From contig JAFYRB010000030.1 in NCBI GenBank assembly GCA_017559615.1, forward strand, positions 1-28,505: 28,505 bases of DNA, written 5' to 3'. Source of the DNA: Alistipes sp. Its GTDB lineage: Bacteria; Bacteroidota; Bacteroidia; Bacteroidales; Rikenellaceae. This document shows positions 8,498 to 15,801 of this stretch, piece by piece. The first letter of the stretch is position 1. Each line of letters opens with the position of its first letter. A program made the position numbers and the translations under genes. Under the pieces are notes generated by a model that ran no database searches, had not been told where the DNA came from, and saw only the letters and a list, made by a program, of their open reading frames with translations.

Positions 8498-10123
8498 ATG
8501 AAAAAGATTCTTTTAATCATTCTTTCTGTTGTGGTTGTTGCCGCAGGTGCTACGGTAGCGGTACTCTCAACAAACAAGTCGACCTTCGTTCAGCGCGATA
8601 AGATTGAGGATACACTCTTCTGCTACATAAACCTCGACCAACTTACCAAGAAGGGTGCTTTCGAGAAGTATATCACCCCAGAGCAGCGTAAAATGTGGGC
8701 ATCGATGGCTACTGCAAATATTGAGAATCAGAAGGCTATAGCACATATTGAGGCTATCTTCACCGATTTCAATAATAGCGGTATTGACTTCACAAAACCT
8801 GTTTATGGCTACTTGGATAACTATAAAAACTTTGTATTCGTAGCAGAGGTTTCCGATGTCACAGCTCTCGATAATAGCATTAACACCCTATCGTACCTTA
8901 TCGAAACAGAGGGTGAAGAGCCTATCGTAATCAGCCATATTGACGATGAGCGTTCGTTCGATATTGGCGAGTATCTCTTTGGCTTCTACGACAAAAAGCG
9001 CTTTACTATCGTAATGGGCGAGAACGAGATGGTTGCAACATCAATCTCCGAGGCTGCTCAGCGCAACCTTGCCGACTGCTCTATCTTTGGAGAGAGCGAT
9101 ATTGCAACCTACATCAACGCCAATAAAATTAAGAACCTCCTTAACGATAGCGAATTAGTGGATAATGATGTAGACGATGCGGTAGCACAGGACCTCTCGC
9201 AATATCTCGGCGAGGATGCACATATCATCAGCAGCCTCACCTTCGAGCCTGGCCGCATCGTAGCAACAAACAAGTGCTATAATTTCAACACCGAGAAATT
9301 TGAGGGACTCACAAAGAAGTGCAACAACGACCATTTGGACTATATCAGCGAGGATGCTATCGCCGTATTGAACTTCGGTCTCGAGGGCCAGATACTATCG
9401 GAGCTAATCACCGAGTTCATAAACAGCGACTTATCGAACATACTCGGCATCAACCTCCACAATGAGGAGAGAATGGCGCTGGCCGTAGCGTGTGATGCCA
9501 TAGAGTCAATCAATGGCGACACAACCATAGTTCTTGAGTCTATCGACGGCACCCTTCGTGAGCGCTTCAACTACTATACAGGAGATGTCAACTATCTGCC
9601 AGAGATGAAGTCATTCAAGGCGGCTGTGATGATGGATGTTAGCGATAGCTACATCATTACAAATGTTGGTCAGTACTCAATGGGCCTTCTCCTTAAGGTT
9701 GATGATAAGCACTACGCGAGCCAGTTTGGCAACTACAAAATTACCCTATTGCAGAGCGAGGACTTGCTCTTTGGAGGTGTGAATATGAAGCCTACAAAGG
9801 CCGAGAATCCTGCATCTAATGCTATTTGGGCAAAGGATATCGAGGAGTCTTACGGCTATGCTATTATCAACTTTAACAGCTTGCGAGAGAGCAAATTTAC
9901 GGGTAGCATCTACGACATTCTCATTGAGGAGATTGACCTCGAATATGGCGATACGCTCCATAACCTCAAAGAGATGTTTAGCTACGCATACATAACCAGC
10001 GAGGATATTCTCTGCAACAAGAGCGTTGTAGTATTAAATGATGAGTCTACAAACTCTCTTGAGCAGTTCACAAGCATCCTCATTCCAGTGATTATTAGTG
10101 AGATGAGCGCATCTATATTCTAA
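8498..10123 (+). CDS. DUF4836-like envelope protein
   Basis: The 541-residue protein begins with a hydrophobic segment (residues 3-24) after MKK, so it is exported or anchored in the inner membrane. No lipobox cysteine is seen. The body alternates strands and helices, with repeated statements of the form FVFVAEVSD, FTIVMGENEMVATS and AIAVLNFGLEG, and I match it weakly, from memory, to the DUF4836 family of Bacteroidales envelope proteins of about this length. No catalytic motif is evident. It is the first gene of a tightly packed run and is followed after 12 bases by an ABC ATPase and then its permease. A role as periplasmic partner or substrate-binding part of that transporter is inference from position only. 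Confidence 0.6.
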   Translation: MKKILLIILSVVVVAAGATVAVLSTNKSTFVQRDKIEDTLFCYINLDQLTKKGAFEKYITPEQRKMWASMATANIENQKAIAHIEAIFTDFNNSGIDFTKPVYGYLDNYKNFVFVAEVSDVTALDNSINTLSYLIETEGEEPIVISHIDDERSFDIGEYLFGFYDKKRFTIVMGENEMVATSISEAAQRNLADCSIFGESDIATYINANKIKNLLNDSELVDNDVDDAVAQDLSQYLGEDAHIISSLTFEPGRIVATNKCYNFNTEKFEGLTKKCNNDHLDYISEDAIAVLNFGLEGQILSELITEFINSDLSNILGINLHNEERMALAVACDAIESINGDTTIVLESIDGTLRERFNYYTGDVNYLPEMKSFKAAVMMDVSDSYIITNVGQYSMGLLLKVDDKHYASQFGNYKITLLQSEDLLFGGVNMKPTKAENPASNAIWAKDIEESYGYAIINFNSLRESKFTGSIYDILIEEIDLEYGDTLHNLKEMFSYAYITSEDILCNKSVVVLNDESTNSLEQFTSILIPVIISEMSASIF

Positions 10124-10135
10124 AACGATTTAACT

Positions 10136-10780
10136 GTGAATAAGATTCAATTAAATAGTGTCGTACCAGAGATTTTCGCCGCGCGCGAAGGACTTTGTTC
10201 CGACATCTGGCACCGCGACTTCAGCTTCGAACGTGGCAAGAGTTATCTTATAAAGGCTGCCTCGGGTACGGGAAAATCATCGCTTTGCAGCTACCTCTAT
10301 GGTCAGCGCGGTGACTATCGTGGCACAATACTCTTCGATGGCGAGGATATCAACACCTTCGATACGAATCGTTGGTGTGAGATTCGCCAACGCCATATCA
10401 GCGTACTCTTCCAAGATTTGAAGCTCTTTGGCGAGTTGACCGCCCTCGAGAATATCGAGATTAAGAACAACATCACCCACCACAAGAGCCTCAAGGAGAT
10501 TGAGCAGTTGTTCGAGGAGTTAGGCATCGACGATAAGTTCCACTCTCGTGTGGACCGTATGTCCTTCGGCCAGCAGCAGCGTGTGGCATTTATTCGTTCG
10601 CTCTGCCAGCCTTATGACTTCATCCTTCTCGACGAGCCTATCTCGCATCTGGATGACCAAAATAGCGATATTATGCGCGACATTCTCCTTCGTGAGACCG
10701 CGAGCAACGGTGCTGCGATTATCGCAACATCTATTGGCAAACATATGAATATTGAATACGACGTATGCCTAAATCTTTAA
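10136..10780 (+). CDS. ABC transporter ATPase (LolD/MacB-like) with altered motifs
   Basis: The 214-residue protein is a stand-alone nucleotide-binding domain of the LolD/MacB/FtsE kind that would power the permease encoded next. Several motifs depart from consensus. The P-loop reads AASGTGKSS (41-49), with Ala for the first Gly. The Q-loop is LFQDLKLF (Gln93). The signature is MSFGQQQR in place of LSGGQ (142-149). Walker B FILLDEP is intact (Glu167). The D-loop is SHLDD. The switch His after the last strand is missing, since IIATSIGKH has Ser at 199 where His is expected. The start is a GTG at 10136, 12 bases after the previous stop; an ATG further in would cut off the first strand. The permease gene overlaps its 3' end by 16 bases. 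Weak or regulatory ATP hydrolysis is possible. Confidence 0.85.
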   Translation: MNKIQLNSVVPEIFAAREGLCSDIWHRDFSFERGKSYLIKAASGTGKSSLCSYLYGQRGDYRGTILFDGEDINTFDTNRWCEIRQRHISVLFQDLKLFGELTALENIEIKNNITHHKSLKEIEQLFEELGIDDKFHSRVDRMSFGQQQRVAFIRSLCQPYDFILLDEPISHLDDQNSDIMRDILLRETASNGAAIIATSIGKHMNIEYDVCLNL

Positions 10781-11961
10781 TTCTTATATGGCAGCTTCTT
10801 CGTAAGCACATCAGCATATTTGAGTTGGCTATATTCTTCATTGCCAACCTTATAGGTATGACCGTAATTCTCTCGGGCGTGCAGATTTATAGCGACCTTA
10901 AGCCAATTATTACGGGCGAAGGTTCGCTTATCGGCAACGACTATATCGTTATCACCCACCCTGTGCAGCGCGTGGGTATCAACACCGAGGTCTTTAGTCA
11001 GGAGGATATCGACGAGCTCAATGCCTTGGAGCATATAAATAATGTAGGTAGCTTCTCGGCATCGCAGTTCGAGGTTGATGGCAGCATAATGTTTAACGGC
11101 CGTAAGCTCTCCTCGATGCTATTCTTCGAGAGCGTTCCCGATGAGTTTATCGACATCGAGGCAAGCGGCTGGAGGTATAATATTGGCGATACAACAATTC
11201 CTATAATCATTCCTCGTAACTACCTGAATCTCTATAACTTTGGATTTAGCAGCACGCAGAATCTTCCGCAGATTACCGAGGATATGATTAAGAGCGTATC
11301 GTTGGGCCTTCGTCTTTCGGGCAACGGCCTTTCGGATGACTACACAGGTCGCATCGTTGGCTTCTCGGATAGAATCAACACGATACTTGTTCCCGACGAC
11401 TTCCTTAAATGGGCAAACGCTCACTACGGAGATGTTGAAGAGCAGGAGCCTACACGCCTTATCCTCGAGGTTAGCAACCCAAGTGAGCCATCGTTGATTA
11501 GCTACTTTGCGGAGCATAACTACGAGATTGAGAATAAACCTTCGGAGAGCAGCAAGGCGTTGTTTATACTTAAAGTATGTATTGCGATAATCATAGGTAT
11601 TGGTGTGATATTCTGCATATTATCTATAATTATTCTCACGTTGAGTATCTACCTTCTTTTGCAGAAAAACGTCAGCAAACTCGAGAACTTGGTGCTTATA
11701 GGCTACACACCTCGACGTGTTGCTACGCCATACAAAGTGATAACTCTGATTCTCAACCTTTCAATCTTCGCAATCAGCCTTATATTGATATATATCGCCG
11801 AGGGACACTATATGGGTTACCTCTCGGAGATTGCCGGAAGAACGCTGTCATCTTCACCAACAACTGCGGTTATGACAGGTGCAATCTTCACCTTCGTGGT
11901 CATTGCTTTCAACTTCTTTATCATCAACCGTAAAATTCGAGAGATATCACGCAAGCGATGA
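10765..11961 (+). CDS. FtsX/MacB-like ABC transporter permease
   Basis: The 398-residue protein has the topology of type VII ABC permeases (FtsX, MacB, LolC/E): one membrane segment near 20-42, a large soluble periplasmic domain (about 45-262), then three membrane segments near 268-298, 324-346 and 365-388. The cytoplasmic loop between the second and third segments contains LENLVLIGYTPRRVATPY, which resembles the coupling helix EIGILRALGATPRRI of FtsX-like proteins. Such transporters move lipoproteins, peptides or signals by mechanical coupling rather than transport through a pore. It overlaps the ATPase gene by 16 bases and the acetyltransferase start by 4 bases (ATGA), indicating translational coupling. 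Substrate unknown. Confidence 0.85.
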   Translation: MPKSLILIWQLLRKHISIFELAIFFIANLIGMTVILSGVQIYSDLKPIITGEGSLIGNDYIVITHPVQRVGINTEVFSQEDIDELNALEHINNVGSFSASQFEVDGSIMFNGRKLSSMLFFESVPDEFIDIEASGWRYNIGDTTIPIIIPRNYLNLYNFGFSSTQNLPQITEDMIKSVSLGLRLSGNGLSDDYTGRIVGFSDRINTILVPDDFLKWANAHYGDVEEQEPTRLILEVSNPSEPSLISYFAEHNYEIENKPSESSKALFILKVCIAIIIGIGVIFCILSIIILTLSIYLLLQKNVSKLENLVLIGYTPRRVATPYKVITLILNLSIFAISLILIYIAEGHYMGYLSEIAGRTLSSSPTTAVMTGAIFTFVVIAFNFFIINRKIREISRKR

Positions 11962-12476
11962 TACGCAAAGCACAATACGATGATATAGAGGCTATTATGG
12001 CTATTGTCCGCGAGGCACAACTCTCGTTACGCGAGCTTGGCATCGACCAGTGGCAAGATGGATATCCCTCGCGAGATGTCATCCGCGAGGATATAGATAG
12101 TGGTGTGGGATACCTGCTCCTCGATGATGAAAACCGCCCTATAGGCTACTCGGCGATAGTGCTAACGGGCGAGGATACATACCTTCAGCTTGCGCCATCG
12201 GCGTGGCATACATCCGAGGAGTATGTCGTGGTGCATCGACTTTGCGTTTCGCGCAGTGCGTGCCGTGAAGGTGCTGCTACCCTACTTATGCGCTACGCTG
12301 CCGATGTAGCCCGCGACAACAACCTACATAGTTTTAGAATTGACACCCATCGAGGCAACATACGAATGCTTGCGATGCTCAAGAAGTTTGGTTTCGAGTA
12401 TTGCGGCATAATATACTATCCAAGTGGTGAGCGTCTTGCTTATGACCTCGACCTTTGCAAAAGTAAAATATTGTAA
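11958..12476 (+). CDS. GNAT-family N-acetyltransferase
   Basis: The 172-residue protein fits the GCN5-related acetyltransferase fold, which transfers the acetyl group of acetyl-CoA to an amine. The N-terminal MIRKAQYDDIEAIMAIVREA is the usual first strand and helix. YVVVHRLCVSRSACREGAAT (about 89-108) covers strand 4 and the acetyl-CoA pyrophosphate loop (REGAAT). SFRIDTHRGNIRMLAMLKKF with GFEYCGIIYY gives strand 5 and the Asn-containing C-terminal part. The start codon overlaps the permease stop (ATGA), so it belongs to the same transcript. The substrate cannot be inferred; residues GIDQWQDGYPSRD suggest the subgroup with a WQ motif seen in many small Bacteroidota acetyltransferases. Confidence 0.9.
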   Translation: MIRKAQYDDIEAIMAIVREAQLSLRELGIDQWQDGYPSRDVIREDIDSGVGYLLLDDENRPIGYSAIVLTGEDTYLQLAPSAWHTSEEYVVVHRLCVSRSACREGAATLLMRYAADVARDNNLHSFRIDTHRGNIRMLAMLKKFGFEYCGIIYYPSGERLAYDLDLCKSKIL

Positions 12477-12487
12477 CACAAAACCTT

Positions 12488-14353
12488 ATGGCAAGTTACC
12501 TACAAGTAGACAACATATCAAAATCATACGGCGATAGGACTCTTTTCGAGAACATCAGCTTCAATATCAACGAGGGTGATAAGATCGCTCTTGTTGCGCC
12601 AAACGGCACGGGTAAATCTTCGCTACTGAAGATTCTTGCGGGCATCGAGCACTCCGACCGTGGTGGCGAGGTGAAGTTTATGAAGGATATCCGCGTTGCG
12701 TTTCTCGACCAGGATATGACCTTCGACCCAGCACGCACCATCTTTGATGAGGTATATTCACGTATGGGAGATTTAGCACCCGAGATTCGAGAGTATGAGT
12801 TGGCTGTGGCAAGTGGCGATAGCAAACGTCTCGAGCAGGCCATAGCAGCTATGGATGCGTCGGGAGCGTGGAGCGTGGAGCAGAATATCCGACAGGTGCT
12901 TACCTCACTAAAGTTGGAGCGCTGGGACCAGCCTATGGGACAACTATCAGGTGGTGAGGCAAAGCGTGTGGCATTGGCGTGTATGATGCTTCAGAATGCT
13001 GAGTTCTTGATTATGGATGAGCCTACCAACCACCTCGATATCGACATTATCGAGTACTTGGAGGGATACCTTCAGCGCTCGCGCTGCACACTCCTTATGG
13101 TAACACACGACCGCTACTTCCTCGACCGCGTATGCAATACGATTATGGAGATAGACCGCGGCGAGTTGTTCTGCTATCGCGGTAACTACACACAATATCT
13201 TGAGAAACGCGAGGAGCGCTATGCTATTATGCAGGCCGACATCGACAAGTCGCGCAACCTTCTTCGCCGCGAGTTGGAGTGGATACGTAGCACACCACAG
13301 GCACGTACGGGCAAGGCACGTTATCGCATCAATGCCTTCTACGACCTTAAGGACCGCGCTTCGGTAAGCCTCCAGACAGGTAGCGTAGAGATTGATGTTG
13401 CCACATCGCGTCTTGGTCGAAAGATTATCGACTGTATGGACGTTAACCTCTCCTTCGAGGGGCGCAAGATGTTGGATGACTTCTCGTATAAGTTTACACG
13501 TGGCGAGCGCATTGGTATCGTAGGTCGCAACGGCGTTGGTAAGACTACGTTTCTTAACCTTATATCGGGCAAGATAGCACCCGACTCTGGTGTTATCGAG
13601 CAGGGCGATACGCTACGTATTGGCTACTACTCGCAGCGCGGTATTAACTTCAAGGCGGGACAGACCGTTCTGGAGTGCGTGCAGGAGATTGCCGATGTTG
13701 TGAAGGCTTCGGATGGTCACGCCATATCGGCTACGACATACCTAAACCGCTTCCTATTCCCTCACGACACCTTCAACAAGCGTATCGACATCCTCTCGGG
13801 TGGTGAGCGCCGCAGACTCTACCTGCTTACGGTGCTTATGCAGAATCCGAATATGCTGATTCTCGATGAGCCTACCAACGACCTCGACATTATGACACTG
13901 AATGTATTGGAGGAGTATCTGTTGGAGTTCAAGGGTTCGCTAATCATCGTATCGCACGACCGCTACTTCCTCGACAAGTGCGTCGACCACCTTTTTGTCT
14001 TCGAGGGCGACGGCCGTATCAAGGATTTCGTTGGTCAGTATAGCGAGTACCGCGAGTATATCAAGGAGAAGGAGAGCGCCGAGCGTGCCTCGGAGCGCAC
14101 CGCAGCACCAAAGCCACAGCAGCAGCGCACACACGACACCTCGAAGCGTAAGCTATCGTATAAGGAGCAGCGCGAGTTAGAGCAGATAGAGGCCGACATC
14201 GCAAAACTCACAGAAGAGCGCTCGCAGCTTGAGACTGAGATTTCATCAGGCACACTCTCCTATGAGCGTCTTACGGAGTGTTCGAAGCGCATCGAGGAGA
14301 TAATCGCAACGATGGACGAAAAGGAGATGCGATGGTTAGAGTTAAATGAGTAA
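12488..14353 (+). CDS. uup: ABC-F family ATPase, Uup type
   Basis: ABC-F proteins have two ATPase domains on one chain and no membrane part; they act on ribosomes, and Uup-type members are linked to ribosome rescue and to DNA stability. In this 621-residue protein, domain 1 has APNGTGKS (37-44), LSGGE (153-157) and DEPTNHLD (177-184). Domain 2 has GRNGVGKTT near 345, LSGGERRR near 436 and DEPTNDLD near 460. The linker with RRELEWIRSTPQARTGKARY is typical of Uup, as is the charged C-terminal coiled coil (about 550-621, after a Pro/Gln-rich hinge). I see no extended interdomain arm of the antibiotic-resistance kind. It follows the acetyltransferase by 11 bases, and its stop codon lies in the first bases of a terminator. 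Confidence 0.9.
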   Translation: MASYLQVDNISKSYGDRTLFENISFNINEGDKIALVAPNGTGKSSLLKILAGIEHSDRGGEVKFMKDIRVAFLDQDMTFDPARTIFDEVYSRMGDLAPEIREYELAVASGDSKRLEQAIAAMDASGAWSVEQNIRQVLTSLKLERWDQPMGQLSGGEAKRVALACMMLQNAEFLIMDEPTNHLDIDIIEYLEGYLQRSRCTLLMVTHDRYFLDRVCNTIMEIDRGELFCYRGNYTQYLEKREERYAIMQADIDKSRNLLRRELEWIRSTPQARTGKARYRINAFYDLKDRASVSLQTGSVEIDVATSRLGRKIIDCMDVNLSFEGRKMLDDFSYKFTRGERIGIVGRNGVGKTTFLNLISGKIAPDSGVIEQGDTLRIGYYSQRGINFKAGQTVLECVQEIADVVKASDGHAISATTYLNRFLFPHDTFNKRIDILSGGERRRLYLLTVLMQNPNMLILDEPTNDLDIMTLNVLEEYLLEFKGSLIIVSHDRYFLDKCVDHLFVFEGDGRIKDFVGQYSEYREYIKEKESAERASERTAAPKPQQQRTHDTSKRKLSYKEQRELEQIEADIAKLTEERSQLETEISSGTLSYERLTECSKRIEEIIATMDEKEMRWLELNE

Positions 14354-14390
14354 AATAAAAGAGGTGACCTTGCGGTCACCTCTTTTATTT
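14353..14390. terminator. Bidirectional terminator between uup and DUF5689 gene
   Basis: A perfect 17-bp stem pairs 14353-14369 with 14374-14390 (AAATAAAAGAGGTGACC and its complement), with loop TTGC. It serves the convergent plus-strand ABC-F transcript and the minus-strand nuclease/TonB transcript, which ends at 14405. Confidence 0.9.
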
Positions 14391-14404
14391 AGGAGTCTAT
14401 CCTA

Positions 14405-15793
14405 CTACAAATACTCCGACTCGCCCTCCTCGTCAATCCAAGGCACGGTCTTCATATCCTCTGAAGTAAGCAATGCCACCTGCTCGTCAGTTAACAATGC
14501 TGCCTCGCCATTCTCAAACTCGATATCCGAGAACGAGCTAATAGTGAGCTGATAAGAGGCATAGTCGTTTGCATTACCTGCGTAATCCGACTTCTGGGCA
14601 TAGATACCATAGATAGCGGTAATCGTAGCCTTCTCCTTATCCTTACATACGTTGCGACGTGCGAAACGTGAGTAACCACTCGAGCGCAAAGCATACACAC
14701 CATTCTCCGAACATACCGTAGCATTAGGATTATAGGTAAAGAGTACCGAGCCATACAAGCTGCGGCCCGTAATCTCCTCCTTGAAAGCCCAGTGGTACCA
14801 AGCCTTCGATACGGTTGGACGTGGATCGGTGTATAACCAACTTGGGTAGATGTTCTCGAACGAGCCACTCTTCAAACCTGGGTTGGTGTAGGTAACAGGC
14901 TCTACGATAGCCTTACCATTCTCATCGCGGTCAGCAATGCCATCACCATCCTTATCGACTGCCGAGTAGACAACCTTGCCATACTTATCGAACTCGAAAG
15001 ATGCAACACCAGCATAGTGACACTCAAGGCCCTCGAAGCGCATCAAACGGCCAAACATAACCTCGCGCTGCGACATCTGATAGTCATCGCCATCAGAGTT
15101 CTGAAGCGTAATATTCGCAGGGTTGAACACCTCGACATAATTCTCTGGAGTTACGGTAATGATATCCACCGACGCAGGGTTAGCCTTCCACTCGGCATAT
15201 GTACCCACGTTGAGCTTATCCATCTCACCAGGGAATACAAAGCGGTCGATAACCTCCTGAAGCTCGATATTTGAGTTAGCATAGAACTTATGCTCACCAG
15301 CCTTGTTCCACGACTCCGAAGGTGCGCCACCCAACGACAACATCATACGATAGTTACCCAAGTAGAGGCCCTCGAGGCGTACATACACCCACGAGCCCTT
15401 CTTGTAGCGAACGCCAACATTGTTGTTTAGCTTAAGCTCGATACCCGTAGTTTCATCCTGAATATAGAGCGACTTATAGACATTACCCTCATCGTCGTCG
15501 GTAGTAACCTTACCCTTGATATAAACATCACGACCAACGAAGATATCCTGACCAACGAGCTTATAAATAGTGTTATTCCAACCGCCATTTACACCCGTAT
15601 CGCTAATCTTACCAAAGGCATACTTTAGCTCGGCGATAGTGATACGCTCTGCATCTGGGAACATCTGCTCGAACGTGCTATCGGTGTATATCTCGCGTGG
15701 AGCAACGTCGTTGAATTTCTCATAACAGCTAACTGCCGCCACTGCAACAGCAACCAACAAAACTATTTTCTTCAAATTCATAATATTCATCAT
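14405..15793 (-). CDS. DUF5689-type OB-fold lipoprotein
   Basis: The 462-residue protein has a lipoprotein signal peptide (lipobox VAAVSC, Cys23; start at Met1 or Met5). Residues about 85-165 form an OB-fold-like unit: DVYIKGKVTTDDDEGNVYKS, LYIQDETTGIELKLNNN and GSWVYVRLEGLYLGNYRMML. This matches DUF5689, a Bacteroidota domain related to nucleic-acid-binding OB folds. Residues 278-291 (DKDGDGIADRDENG) are a calcium-binding thrombospondin-3-like loop. The C-terminal part around SRFARRNVCKDKEKATITAI is well-ordered but unassigned. It lies 8 bases after the TonB receptor, where a SusD-type lipoprotein would normally sit, so I infer that it captures the receptor's ligand at the cell surface. The linked nucleases make oligonucleotides the likely ligand. 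Confidence 0.82.
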   Translation of the reverse strand: MMNIMNLKKIVLLVAVAVAAVSCYEKFNDVAPREIYTDSTFEQMFPDAERITIAELKYAFGKISDTGVNGGWNNTIYKLVGQDIFVGRDVYIKGKVTTDDDEGNVYKSLYIQDETTGIELKLNNNVGVRYKKGSWVYVRLEGLYLGNYRMMLSLGGAPSESWNKAGEHKFYANSNIELQEVIDRFVFPGEMDKLNVGTYAEWKANPASVDIITVTPENYVEVFNPANITLQNSDGDDYQMSQREVMFGRLMRFEGLECHYAGVASFEFDKYGKVVYSAVDKDGDGIADRDENGKAIVEPVTYTNPGLKSGSFENIYPSWLYTDPRPTVSKAWYHWAFKEEITGRSLYGSVLFTYNPNATVCSENGVYALRSSGYSRFARRNVCKDKEKATITAIYGIYAQKSDYAGNANDYASYQLTISSFSDIEFENGEAALLTDEQVALLTSEDMKTVPWIDEEGESEYL

Positions 15794-15801
15794 TTTAGCT
15801 G

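Noticed and set aside
12488..14353. Antibiotic-resistance ABC-F protein
   Set aside because: The linker and C-terminal coiled coil are of Uup type, and no long antibiotic-resistance-domain arm is visible.
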